Shown here in pieces: positions 15,469 to 23,732 of a stretch of 33,254 bases of DNA. Location: contig VBQB01000101.1 of the NCBI GenBank assembly GCA_005887855.1, forward strand, positions 1-33,254, given 5' to 3'. The number at the start of each line of letters is the position of its first letter. Positions within the stretch are counted from its first letter, which is position 1. Source of the stretch: Verrucomicrobiota bacterium. GTDB taxonomy: Bacteria > Verrucomicrobiota > Verrucomicrobiae > Chthoniobacterales > UBA10450. The notes under the pieces were generated by a model that saw nothing but the letters and a program-made list of their open reading frames with translations, searched no databases and was not told the DNA's origin. The position numbers were made by a program, and so were the translations under genes.

Positions 15469-15761
15469 CCTTCATCGAAAAAGGAGGGCAAAGCGCACAG
15501 GAATGAGGTTTAAGAAATGTTTGAGCTACCGATCGAATACGATGTTCTAGTCGTTGGCAGCGGTCACGCCGGGATCGAAGCTGCATTGGCAGCGGCCCGC
15601 CTTGGATGCCGAACAGCAATGTTGACGCAAAATTTGGACACTATTGGCCAAATGTCATGCAATCCTGCAATCGGCGGCTTGGCTAAGGGGCATATTGTTC
15701 GTGAGATTGATGCGTTGGGCGGTGCGTCCTGTGCGCTTTGCCCTCCTTTTTCGGATGAAGG
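15469..15761. repeat. Inverted repeat linking the mnmG leader to the break inside mnmG
   Basis: The arm at 15469-15502 (just before the mnmG start) is the reverse complement of 15727-15761 (inside mnmG), with 34 matching bases and a single one-base insertion. The inner 27 nt (15476-15502 and 15727-15753) match perfectly. The arms flank 224 nt containing the mnmG start and first ~70 codons. The right arm sits exactly where the MnmG reading frame breaks and where conserved residues are missing. This fits a template-switch or fold-back copying event, or a chimeric join during amplification or assembly. Confidence 0.85.
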
Positions 15762-17335
15762 CCATTTTGGAGCAAGCCGAAAACGTTGATCTCAAGCAAG
15801 CGACAGTTGCAAATCTTCTTGTTGAAGAAGGAAGAGTGTTGGGTATCGAGACGGACTTGGGACTGAGGATTCTCGCACGGAGCGTTGTGATTACCTCGGG
15901 GACTTTTCTGCGTGGGCTTCTCCATGTCGGAGAGCGCAGCAAACCTGGGGGACGCATGGCTGACGCGAATTCAGGACTGAGCGATAGCCTTCGGCAACTT
16001 GGATTCATAGTGGGACGATTCAAGACAGGGACGCCGTGCCGAATCAATGGACGGTCGATCGATTTCTCGCGGTGTGAAGTACAACTCGGGGATGAGCCAC
16101 CGCCACGATTTGCATTTAACGTCGGTCCCAGAGGGTTCAGGAACGAGATATTTACTCTAAATTTTGATCATCGTGGTGAGTTCCACGTGGAACAAATGCC
16201 GTGCTGGATCACGCATACAACTCGACACACGCACGACGTTATAAAAGACAATCTCCATCGGTCCCCGCTTTATTCCGGCCGAATAAAGGGAACTGGGCCA
16301 CGATATTGCCCTTCTATCGAGGATAAGGTCGTAAAATTTTCGGATAAACTTTCTCACCAGGTTTTTTTAGAGCCAGAAGGCCGCCATACGGAAGAATACT
16401 ATGTAAACGGAATTTCGACCAGTCTACCGTATGAAGTCCAGTTGGCATTTCTGCATTCAATTCCGGGTTTAGAACGAGCCGAAATTATGCGGCCTGGGTA
16501 TGCAGTGGAATATGATTATTTTCCTCCTACGCAGCTTTTTCCCACGCTGGAGACCAGATTAATCAGCGGGCTTTATTTTGCAGGGCAGGTGAATGGAACC
16601 TCGGGCTACGAAGAGGCTGCCGCCCAAGGCTTAATCGCCGGTGCTAACGCTGCTTCAAAAATTCAGGATCGACCGCCGTTGTTATTGGATAGGAGTGAAG
16701 CCTATATCGGAGTTCTCATCGACGACCTCGTCACGAAAGGGACTGAAGAGCCGTATCGGATGTTTACCAGCCGGGCCGAAGACCGCTTGTTTCTTCGCCA
16801 GGACAATGCCGATCAAAGGTTGACAGAACGCGCATTTGATACCGGGCTCATCTCTAACGAGCGTTGGATTCAGTTTCAGCAGAAAATGGAGATTCTTAGC
16901 CAAGCTCGACAAATGGTAATGAAGGCCAAGCTCGCTGGCACTCCCGTTTCCCAATTGCTGAAGAGACCCGATTTTGGTATTAACGATCTGCCTAACGAGA
17001 TTCAGACGCTGGCACCGGCCGAAATCTGGGAGTTACTTGAGACGGAACTGAAGTATGAAGGATATGCCGCACGACAGGCTGGACAAAATCGAGAGATTGC
17101 CGGCCGGAGTTCGCAGCGCATTCCCGACGGATTGGACTACGGAAAAATAGCGGGTCTGCGCTCTGAGACGCGACAAAAGCTAGCCGCCGTCCGACCGGTC
17201 TCGTTGGGTCAAGCGGGCCGCATCAGCGGGATAACTCCGGCGGACATTGCAATTATATCTATTTGGCTGACTAAGAGTAGGTTACAAAGCGATAACTGTG
17301 CTGGTATTGCGCCAAAGTTCGCCACTATTGCGTCC
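15517..17335 (+). pseudogene. mnmG: tRNA uridine-34 carboxymethylaminomethyl synthesis enzyme MnmG (GidA), disrupted near codon 70
   Basis: MnmG with MnmE makes the cmnm5/nm5 modification at U34 of several tRNAs. The N-terminal frame (from 15517) carries the FAD-binding [18 protein letters not shown] and the [15 protein letters not shown] segment, then leaves the family after IDALGG at ~15722. The family sequence resumes in another frame at [13 protein letters not shown] (~15751) and is then complete: [79 protein letters not shown] and the C-terminal KYEGYAARQ ... [13 protein letters not shown]. About 35 conserved residues (the GIQFRxLNxSKGPAV region) are missing and replaced by ~30 nt of inverted leader sequence. 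No stop separates the C-terminus from plsY. A parS-like palindrome lies at 16180. Confidence 0.85.
16180..16193. other. parS: Candidate parS site (ParB-binding centromere) within mnmG
   Basis: GTTCCACGTGGAAC is a perfect 14-bp palindrome. With its flanks (16179-16194) it reads AGTTCCACGTGGAACA and fits the widespread chromosomal parS consensus TGTTNCACGTGNAACA at every specified position except the first. It encodes ordinary MnmG codons (EFHVEQ), so the DNA serves both roles if it is real. parS sites mark the origin-proximal part of bacterial chromosomes, and mnmG (gidA) is frequently an origin-linked gene, so the context is favourable. No parA or parB is in the window. Confidence 0.65.
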
Positions 17336-17935
17336 GTGAGTTACTTGCTCGGGTCGATTCCAGCCGGCTATCTCGCCGGGCGTATGGCGGGGATAGACAT
17401 TCGGAATGTCGGCAGCGGCAATATCGGCGCGACAAATGTAACCCGCATGCTGGGAAGGCGTTACGGATACACTGTGTTTATGGTAGACTTTTTGAAAGGC
17501 CTGCTCTCGGTCGGTATCTCGATTTTTCTGGCGAAATACGCGGAGTTGAGATCAACCTCTGCCGAGCTAGTTGGAATTGTTGCGGCTGTTTTTTGTGTGA
17601 TCGGGCATGCTTTTCCGGTCTGGCTAGGATTTAAGGGAGGTAAAGGGGTCGCGACCTCGGCTGGGGTACTTTTTGGGCTGATGCCTTTAGCGGCACTAAT
17701 CGGCGCAGTGGTCTGGATATTCATGTTCGAGACGACACGCTATGTTTCAGTTGCGTCGATGACGGCTGCAATCGCTTTGCCGGTCGCCGTGCTCGTCATA
17801 ACGTATGCAAGGCAAACGAGCGGGTGGATGCCATTCTACCTCTGCCTTTGCCTGGCGGCCGTTGTTATTTTCCGTCACCGCTCAAATTTTTCTCGTCTAA
17901 TGCGCGGCACCGAACCACGGTTCAAGCGGAAGTGA
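17336..17935 (+). CDS. plsY: Glycerol-3-phosphate acyltransferase PlsY
   Basis: 199-aa membrane acyltransferase (from the GTG at 17336) that transfers acyl groups from acyl-phosphate to glycerol-3-phosphate, the first step of phospholipid synthesis. Family signatures are clear: [14 protein letters not shown], the glycine-rich [14 protein letters not shown] (phosphate-binding motif 1), [18 protein letters not shown] (motif 2), and five hydrophobic segments. The reading frame is continuous with the end of MnmG, with about 17 linker residues and no stop, so either the two are read through as one polypeptide or PlsY starts at this internal GTG. Its stop overlaps the gpsA start as GTGA, linking the enzyme to the next one, which makes its substrate. 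Confidence 0.88.
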   Translation: MSYLLGSIPAGYLAGRMAGIDIRNVGSGNIGATNVTRMLGRRYGYTVFMVDFLKGLLSVGISIFLAKYAELRSTSAELVGIVAAVFCVIGHAFPVWLGFKGGKGVATSAGVLFGLMPLAALIGAVVWIFMFETTRYVSVASMTAAIALPVAVLVITYARQTSGWMPFYLCLCLAAVVIFRHRSNFSRLMRGTEPRFKRK

Positions 17936-18933
17936 AGATCGACAAGACGGCCATCCTCGGAGCGGGAAGCTGGGGAACAGCTTTGGCGTGGTTGTGGGGA
18001 AAAGACGGGCGGCAAATTTCGCTTTGGGGTAACAACCCTGAGCGCGTCGAGCGCATGCAAGAAACGCGTGAGAACAGCGACTATCTTCCAACACTCAAAA
18101 TACCCAATTCAGTAAATATTACGCACGAATTACACGACTGCGCTGATGCGGACCTAATCGTTTTTGTCACGCCATCGACCGCATTGCGCGGAATTGTGAT
18201 GCGTTTGCAAGGAGTGGTCGGCAGCGCGCAAGCAGTATTGCTTAGTTGCACAAAAGGGATCGAGCATGGCACGGGGATGCGGATGACCCAGATCCTTGGC
18301 GAAATCTTTCCTAAGCATAGACTTGCGGTGTTGTCGGGACCAAACCTTGCGGCGGAAGTCGTGCGCAACCTTCCTACCGCGACGGTAATAGGCTGCCGAG
18401 ATCCTGAATGCGCCGCAAATCTGCAAACTTTTCTCGGCAGTTCTCGTTTTCGGATTTACACCAGTGAAGAGATCACCAGTATTGAGCTGGGCGGGGCGTT
18501 GAAAAATGTCTTCGCGATCGCAGCTGGGGCAAGTGACGGTCTTGGCTTGGGAGATAATACGAAGGCGGCGTTAGTCACTCGTTCACTTGCCGAGATGATT
18601 CGGCTCGGTACGGCGATGGGCGGAAGTTTCAAGACATTCTATGGATTGAGCGGTTCCGGCGACTTAATTGCAACCTGCTTTAGCAAGCACAGCCGTAATC
18701 GGCGCGTTGGCGAGCATCTGGGTCGTGGGGAAACGCTGCAACAAATCACTTCCTCGATGCAAATGGTGGCCGAAGGGATTCCCACGACAAAAAGCGCTTA
18801 CGAATGCGCGCGCAGGCTCAGCGTCAACACGCCGATAATCGATCAAGTTTACTCTTTGCTTTACGAGCGAAAAGCGCCGATCCAGGCGATGCAGGAGCTC
18901 CTCGAGCGCGACCAAAAAGCGGAGCAAATTTAA
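17932..18933 (+). CDS. gpsA: NAD(P)H-dependent glycerol-3-phosphate dehydrogenase
   Basis: 333-aa cytoplasmic enzyme that reduces dihydroxyacetone phosphate to sn-glycerol-3-phosphate, the PlsY substrate. The N-terminal NAD(P) fold has [13 protein letters not shown] at about residues 7-19. [21 protein letters not shown], the catalytic-lysine region [29 protein letters not shown] and the [12 protein letters not shown] segment follow in order. The SGP-NLA-EV variant differs slightly from the commoner SGPSFAxEV but is family-compatible. The start is GTG at 17932, overlapping the plsY stop by 4 nt (GTGA); longer starts run back through plsY. The stop codon overlaps that of purN on the other strand (TTAA at 18930-18933). 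Confidence 0.95.
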   Translation: MKIDKTAILGAGSWGTALAWLWGKDGRQISLWGNNPERVERMQETRENSDYLPTLKIPNSVNITHELHDCADADLIVFVTPSTALRGIVMRLQGVVGSAQAVLLSCTKGIEHGTGMRMTQILGEIFPKHRLAVLSGPNLAAEVVRNLPTATVIGCRDPECAANLQTFLGSSRFRIYTSEEITSIELGGALKNVFAIAAGASDGLGLGDNTKAALVTRSLAEMIRLGTAMGGSFKTFYGLSGSGDLIATCFSKHSRNRRVGEHLGRGETLQQITSSMQMVAEGIPTTKSAYECARRLSVNTPIIDQVYSLLYERKAPIQAMQELLERDQKAEQI

Positions 18934-19520
18934 AAGTTCGATAATTTTTGGCACATCTTACTAATCACCGCCGGATATAACGCGTGCTCCGCAATTTGAA
19001 TTCGAGCATGGAGGCTTTCCGCAGTGTCGTTGGGCAAAATCGCTACTTCGCGCTGCGCGATGATGTCGCCATGATCGATTTTCTCATCGACGTAATGGAC
19101 CGTGCAACCAGTCACCGTTTCGCCGGCAGCAAGTGCCTGCTTCCAGGCGTCTAGCCCCGGGAATTTGGGTAGAAGTGACGGATGAATGTTCAAGATTCGG
19201 CGCCGAAATGCTTCGAGCATCGGCGCTTTGAGGACTCGCATGAAACCGGCGAGAATGACAAGTTCCACGCCGGCATCGCGCAGCATTCGCACGAGTTCGA
19301 TCTCGGCTTGCGGCTCTAATCGCGTGTGGAATCGGCCGGGCGGCAGGTAGGCGTTGAGAATTGAAAACTCCCGCGCGATGTCAAGAATGGGCGCATCGAA
19401 TACATCTGAGATCACAACGCGGACTTCGGCCGCTAACGCGCCACTTTTAATGCTCTCAAGGATTGCGCGGCAGTTCGTCCCCTTGCCTGAGCCGAGAATG
19501 CCGAGTGGAACCGGTTTCAC
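18930..19520 (-). CDS. purN: Phosphoribosylglycinamide formyltransferase (folate-dependent)
   Basis: 196-aa GART enzyme of purine synthesis that transfers a formyl group from 10-formyl-THF to GAR. The N-terminal phosphate loop GILGSGKGTN is at residues 7-16. VILAGFMRVLKAPMLEAF precedes the catalytic NIHPSLLP (Asn and His), and CTVHYVDEKIDHGDIIAQ carries the third catalytic residue, Asp. Length is typical (~190-210 aa). The start is GTG at 19520, overlapping the stop of the adenylyltransferase gene as GTGA. It is the last of three coupled minus-strand genes (lipid kinase, hldE-like, purN). Its stop overlaps that of gpsA, so the two operons converge with no spacer and no evident terminator hairpin between them. 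Confidence 0.95.
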   Translation of the reverse strand: MKPVPLGILGSGKGTNCRAILESIKSGALAAEVRVVISDVFDAPILDIAREFSILNAYLPPGRFHTRLEPQAEIELVRMLRDAGVELVILAGFMRVLKAPMLEAFRRRILNIHPSLLPKFPGLDAWKQALAAGETVTGCTVHYVDEKIDHGDIIAQREVAILPNDTAESLHARIQIAEHALYPAVISKMCQKLSNF

Positions 19521-20002
19521 GTTACGGCCTTTCGGAGTTGTTCCAGCAGCCGGGAGGTCGAATATCCGCGCACAAACGGTAGGATACGAGTCTCCGCCCC
19601 GATGTCCTTAAGCAGCGTCTGCTCCTCGGCATTCAATGTGTCCGAAGTGTAATCGCCGCCCTTCGCATAAATCGCCGGCAAGGTTGCGCGGATGAATTGA
19701 GTCGCGCGCAATTCGGGAAAAATCGCGACGAAATCGACGCATTCCAGCGCGGCCAGCACCTCTGCGCGATCGCGTTCGTTGTTAATCGGACGCCCAGATC
19801 CCTTCAGTTCGCGAACCGAACGATCGCTGTTCAAACCAACTGCCAAAGCATCACCGAGCGCGCGTGCAGCCTGCAAATAGCGCACATGACCTACGTGCAG
19901 CAAATCAAAACATCCATTCGTGACGACGAGTTTTTTCCCAGCGGCACGCAATTCCCTTGAATGTTTAGCCAGCTCATCCATATCGAGGATCTTGACGTTC
20001 AT
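19517..20002 (-). CDS. Nucleotidyltransferase, HldE C-domain/RfaE2 type (heptose-1-phosphate adenylyltransferase)
   Basis: 161-aa cytidylyltransferase-fold enzyme matching the C-terminal domain of HldE (RfaE2), which makes ADP-heptose for LPS core. VVTNGCFDLLHVGHVRYL contains the H-x-G-H nucleotide motif. GLNSDRSVRELKG, RDRAEVLAALECVDFV and the C-terminal VRGYSTSRLLEQL (the ST-S motif) are all present. The separate, single-domain form implies that the heptose kinase is encoded elsewhere. The start overlaps the lipid kinase stop (ATGA) and the stop overlaps the purN start (GTGA). It suggests a Gram-negative type outer membrane. Confidence 0.9.
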   Translation of the reverse strand: MNVKILDMDELAKHSRELRAAGKKLVVTNGCFDLLHVGHVRYLQAARALGDALAVGLNSDRSVRELKGSGRPINNERDRAEVLAALECVDFVAIFPELRATQFIRATLPAIYAKGGDYTSDTLNAEEQTLLKDIGAETRILPFVRGYSTSRLLEQLRKAVT

Positions 20003-20973
20003 CGGTTGCTGACAACAAATTCTAGCGCGCGAGGGAGAACTTCAAAAACGGCCGGCTCATTTCCGACCAGTTCACCATCGACATTGAACCACATTCCAGG
20101 CCGCGACCCCACTGAGATCTTTTTTGCACGTCGAAAAATAAGCGCATTGTTGGAAAGATGTTTACCCAAAAGCATCTCTGCGGCTAGCAATGCCATTTCC
20201 GCTGGCGGCCGCTGGGGGACGAGCACAACATCGAGTAACCCGTCGCTAAAATCAGCATCGGGGGCGATTGGCAGTCCACCGGCGACGAATCGTCCGTTCG
20301 CTACGATGACGTTGTAAAGATCGATCACCAATGTTTCCATGTCGTCGAAAATCATCGTGGTATGATATGCGTGCAGTTCCGGGAGAGCTGCTGCAGCGCT
20401 GCGCAGGTAAGCGAGAGGCCCCCAAGTGGATTTGATTTCGGGCGTTAATTTCTCATCGACAACTCCACTGAAACCGCCACTGGAGACATTCACGAAATAG
20501 CGCGTGTGATCACTCGTCACGCGAACGAGATCGATCGAGACTGTTCGCTTGGCGCGCAATATTTCGATGTTGTCGTCAACGCCTGGAGGCAGTCCAATTG
20601 ACCGCGCAAAATCATTTGCGGTGCCGAGTGGCACAACTCCCACACAGACGCCGCGCGGGCGGTGCGGCGTCGCAATTCCATTAATGACTTCATTCAGCGT
20701 GCCATCACCTCCGGCCGCAATAATGTAATCGCCTCCCGCGCAGATCGCCTCCCGCGCGACAGTTTCTGCTTCGCCCGCGGACCGCGTTAAACGCAAGTTC
20801 TTCGGATTAAGTTGGCGAAGCTGTTTTAGGAGAACGTCCAAATCCGCAATTGAACCCGCCGTTGGATTGACAATGATGTACGATTTCACGCTTTTGCGCG
20901 GGCGCCGCGCGTAGTGAACTTTTACCGGCGACGATTGTTGACGCAATTTCGGTCTCAAAATCGAACTGGACAT
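19999..20973 (-). CDS. Diacylglycerol/sphingosine kinase-family lipid kinase (YegS/DgkB type)
   Basis: 324-aa protein of the DAGK catalytic family. SYIIVNPTAGS at residues ~31-41 and AAGGDGTLNEVINGI form the nucleotide-binding GGDGT site. PLGTANDFARSIGLP, VSSGGFSGVVDEK and the C-terminal beta-domain (FNVDGELVGNEPAVFEVLP) are all conserved. It phosphorylates a membrane lipid such as diacylglycerol. The first 25 residues are basic and outside the family, so the true start may be later (first clear domain residue ~29). It heads a three-gene coupled operon. The upstream 81 nt (20974-21054) separates it from the divergent DUF4912 gene and should carry both promoters. Confidence 0.9.
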   Translation of the reverse strand: MSSSILRPKLRQQSSPVKVHYARRPRKSVKSYIIVNPTAGSIADLDVLLKQLRQLNPKNLRLTRSAGEAETVAREAICAGGDYIIAAGGDGTLNEVINGIATPHRPRGVCVGVVPLGTANDFARSIGLPPGVDDNIEILRAKRTVSIDLVRVTSDHTRYFVNVSSGGFSGVVDEKLTPEIKSTWGPLAYLRSAAAALPELHAYHTTMIFDDMETLVIDLYNVIVANGRFVAGGLPIAPDADFSDGLLDVVLVPQRPPAEMALLAAEMLLGKHLSNNALIFRRAKKISVGSRPGMWFNVDGELVGNEPAVFEVLPRALEFVVSNR

Positions 20974-21054
20974 CGATTAGCTATCTTTCTTTTATCAGCC
21001 AAGATTCACTTTTGCCTTTCCCCGATTTGCGCCAGGTTCTGAATCGGAATCGCC

Positions 21055-21837
21055 ATGGTCAGAAAAAATCCCAAACAGCGTACCCGCAAATCGGAGATCG
21101 CCGAGGGTTTTCGCATTTCTAATGGACCGGTCATAGGCTCCGCTGCGGACATAGAAAGAGAGTCGAGCGAGCTTCCGCGTGTTCAGGGCGCGCCGACGTT
21201 ATTCGCTATCGCACGCGATCCGAACACCATATTCACCTATTGGAGTGTCGATTGGGCAACCATCTTTGCGAAAACGATGCCGGTGGATCGACAGGTTCAT
21301 CTTCGCGTGTATCGCGCAGATGGTGTCGAGGAAAAGAGCGCAGCCGTCGAGCCGATGGCTGGTAATTGTTACATCGCAGTTTCGCGGCCAAGCGACTCTT
21401 ATCATGTCGAGATTGGATACTATCAACCTGCGGATGTTTGGCATCTAGTAGCGGTATCCGATGAGGTGGCGATGCCGCCCGACAAAGTCGTGGAAGTTGC
21501 AGATGTCGACCTTGTCACGATTCCGTTTCATCTCAGTTTTCAACGGCTCCTCGATTTTTTTCGCGTATCCAACGGCGATGCCTTGGTCGAAGTCATTTCT
21601 CGATTCCAGAAACGCGCGTTGACTGACGAAGCGCGTGAGCTGTTGACCCCTGAAGAGCGAGAAATCCTCCACGCGATGAATCTTTCCTTACTGGAGATCG
21701 CGGCGGCCAGGCGAGCGTTTTTGGATCGGGCTGACGATCAGATGTTGCGAAAACGGACAGAGGCCATCCTCGGTTTTGGATCGACCAGTCCGTTGCGAGG
21801 ATTCGGCGGGCCCAGTTGGGGTTCAGGCGCCGCCTAG
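21055..21837 (+). CDS. DUF4912 domain protein
   Basis: 260-aa soluble protein. The segment LFAIARDPNTIFTYWSVDWA (residues ~49-68) is the hallmark of DUF4912, a family of predicted single-domain proteins that resemble carbohydrate-binding/CBM48-like folds and often accompany glycan-metabolism genes. HLRVYRADG, NCYIAVSRPSDSYHVEIGYY and WHLVAVSDEVAMPPD complete the domain. The N-terminal ~40 residues are basic and disordered-looking. The C-terminal 60 residues include a helical stretch and a Gly/Ser tail (GFGSTSPLRGFGGPSWGSG). Function is unknown. The stop at 21837 overlaps the decayed livF tail on the other strand. Confidence 0.75.
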   Translation: MVRKNPKQRTRKSEIAEGFRISNGPVIGSAADIERESSELPRVQGAPTLFAIARDPNTIFTYWSVDWATIFAKTMPVDRQVHLRVYRADGVEEKSAAVEPMAGNCYIAVSRPSDSYHVEIGYYQPADVWHLVAVSDEVAMPPDKVVEVADVDLVTIPFHLSFQRLLDFFRVSNGDALVEVISRFQKRALTDEARELLTPEEREILHAMNLSLLEIAAARRAFLDRADDQMLRKRTEAILGFGSTSPLRGFGGPSWGSGAA

Positions 21838-22043
21838 ATAGGCATTCTCTACTTTTTCATTAGCCAGCAACGCGCCTGAGTGATCGTGCAGCATGATTCG
21901 TCCGGTCTCGAGGAGGTACCGTAATGCAAAACTTCCAGCGCGAGATTCGCGTTTTGTTCGAACAGCAAAACGGTGATCCTTAACGACCGATTGGTCTCGA
22001 CGATTTTTTCAAAAGTCGTTTTCACCAGAATTACCCGGGCGAG
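21823..22043 (-). pseudogene. Decayed 3' end of livF (branched-chain amino acid ABC ATPase)
   Basis: On the minus strand, 22025 downwards encodes VKTTFEKIVETNRS then ITVLLFEQNANLALEVLHYG. After a one-base loss the next frame continues YLLETGRIMLHDHSGALLAN and EKVENAYLGGA, stopping with TGA at 21825-21823. This is the canonical LivF C-terminus (VLLVEQNAxxALEIAxxGYxLETGRI ... LLxxExVxxAYLGG). Restoring one T in GGTAC (GGTTAC) joins the two parts exactly. Walker motifs are gone, and upstream of ~22043 similarity becomes doubtful. No other liv genes are in the window. It abuts the end of the first APC permease gene and overlaps the DUF4912 stop. Confidence 0.72.
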
Positions 22044-22106
22044 GATGAACCATTTGACCCAAGCCCGCGGAAGCTGCAGGTGGAAACCAGCGCATCGTTT
22101 AGCGCT

Positions 22107-23675
22107 TCAAACGCTCGTGGAAGGTTTGGTGTCGGAACTGGGCAGCTGCGCCAGCTTGCTCCGGTGCACGCCGTAGCAGAAATAAAACACCATGCCAATG
22201 GCGAACCAGACCAGCAAACGCCGCCAGGTCGGCCATGGCAGCGCGGCCATAAGCGCGAGCGCCGAGAGCGCACCTGCTGGCGCCACAAACCAGACCATCG
22301 GCGTGATGAATTTGCGCGGGAGATTCGGTTCGCGCACGCGCAACACGAGAATTCCCACCGAGACAATGACAAAGGCGAGCAGTGTGCCGATCGAGCAGAG
22401 GCTGCCTGCCTCGCGCACGTTGAAAACAGCGGAGAAGATCGCGACACCGACGCCAGTTACGATGGACGTCAGCCACGGCGTGCGGAATCGCGGATGCACC
22501 CGGCTCACGAAAGGCGGCAGCAGGCCATCCCGCGCCATGCTGTAAAAGACGCGTGATTGGCCGAGCAACATCACCAGGATGACCGAGGATAGACCTGCAA
22601 TGGCGCCGAGTTTTATCAATCGTCCCATCCAGCCCATCCCCGCGTGGTCCGCTACCACCGCGATCGGGTCCGGGACGTCGAGCCGGCCGTACGGCACAAC
22701 GCCCGTCGCGATTCCGGACACGAGGATGTAGAGCACGGTGCAAACAAGGAGCGAGCCGATGATGCCGATAGGCATGTCACGTTGCGGATTTTTTGCCTCC
22801 TGGGCCGCGGTGCTAACGGCGTCGAACCCTATATAGGCGAAGAAGACAATACCGGCGCCCGTCATGACACCGCTCCAGCCGAAGTGACCGGACTGTCCTG
22901 TGTTTACCGGAATGAACGGATGCCAGTTCGCCGAGGTGATCGCATGAAAGGCGCCAAAGATAAATAGCAGTACGACCGCGACCTTCACGAACACGATCAG
23001 GATGTTGAAATTCGCCGACTCCTTAATGCCGATGACGAGCAACGTCGTGACCACAAAGATAATGAACACAGCTGGGAGATTGAACATCGTCGTCACCTGG
23101 GCCAGGGCCGCCGGGTCGGTTCCGGCGCTCTTGATTTGATCCAGCAGAGATGCGCTGCTCACCACCCAGCCGACTTTTGCTTGCACGAGCGGTGCGAGCG
23201 CAGCGGGAATATTAATTAATTCGGTGCCGCGAGCGGCCGACAACATCGGAGGAATGTTGATACCAAAATCGTGCAGGAACGATACGACGTAGCCCGACCA
23301 GCCGATTGCCACCGTAATCGCGCCGACCGCATATTCGAGGATTAAGTCCCAGCCGATGATCCACGCGATGAGTTCCCCGAGCGTGGCGTAGCCGTAGGTG
23401 TATGCGCTGCCAGCCATCGGCACGAGCGAGGCGAATTCGCTGTAGCACAAGGCGGCGAAGACCGAGGCGACGCCGGCTAGCACAAATGAGAGGACGACGG
23501 CCGGCCCGGCATTTTGCGCGGCGACCGTGCCGGTGAGCACGAAGATACCGGTGCCGATGATCGCGCCGACGCCGAGTGCGGTAAGATTCATCGCGCCAAG
23601 CGCGCGCTTAAGGCTGTGATCGCTGAGCGCCTCGGCTTGCAGATCCGTCACGCTCTTTCGTCGAAACAAATTCAT
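22107..23675 (-). CDS. APC-superfamily amino-acid permease (cationic amino acid transporter-like)
   Basis: 522-aa inner-membrane permease (from the ATG at 23675). MNLFRRKSV is followed by LTALGVGAIIGTGIFVLTG, the helix-1 substrate/ion motif of APC carriers. YSEFASLVPMAGSAYTYGYA, AGIVFFAYIGFDAVSTAAQE (helix 6) and NPQRDMPIGI are all characteristic of the CAT/YfnA branch, which moves cationic or neutral amino acids. About 12-14 hydrophobic segments are visible, consistent with the longer CAT form. An 18-codon upstream extension is open but non-family. It lies 57 nt downstream of the second APC permease on the same strand, and both are more G+C-rich than the mnmG-gpsA region. Confidence 0.9.
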   Translation of the reverse strand: MNLFRRKSVTDLQAEALSDHSLKRALGAMNLTALGVGAIIGTGIFVLTGTVAAQNAGPAVVLSFVLAGVASVFAALCYSEFASLVPMAGSAYTYGYATLGELIAWIIGWDLILEYAVGAITVAIGWSGYVVSFLHDFGINIPPMLSAARGTELINIPAALAPLVQAKVGWVVSSASLLDQIKSAGTDPAALAQVTTMFNLPAVFIIFVVTTLLVIGIKESANFNILIVFVKVAVVLLFIFGAFHAITSANWHPFIPVNTGQSGHFGWSGVMTGAGIVFFAYIGFDAVSTAAQEAKNPQRDMPIGIIGSLLVCTVLYILVSGIATGVVPYGRLDVPDPIAVVADHAGMGWMGRLIKLGAIAGLSSVILVMLLGQSRVFYSMARDGLLPPFVSRVHPRFRTPWLTSIVTGVGVAIFSAVFNVREAGSLCSIGTLLAFVIVSVGILVLRVREPNLPRKFITPMVWFVAPAGALSALALMAALPWPTWRRLLVWFAIGMVFYFCYGVHRSKLAQLPSSDTKPSTSV

Positions 23676-23732
23676 TGGTTGATTTCTCGGTTTCGCTAAA
23701 TGGGCTGCCGCGTGCAACAAGTCAAGCAAATG

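Noticed and set aside
15503..15726. Invertible phase-variation segment between the two repeat arms
   Set aside because: Inversion would remove the mnmG start and 70 codons in either orientation, and no recombinase gene is nearby; a one-time template switch or chimera fits better.
17824..17931. Longer N-terminus for GpsA starting at 17824
   Set aside because: It lies inside plsY and adds residues before the NAD-binding strand; the GTG at 17932 with GTGA overlap is better.
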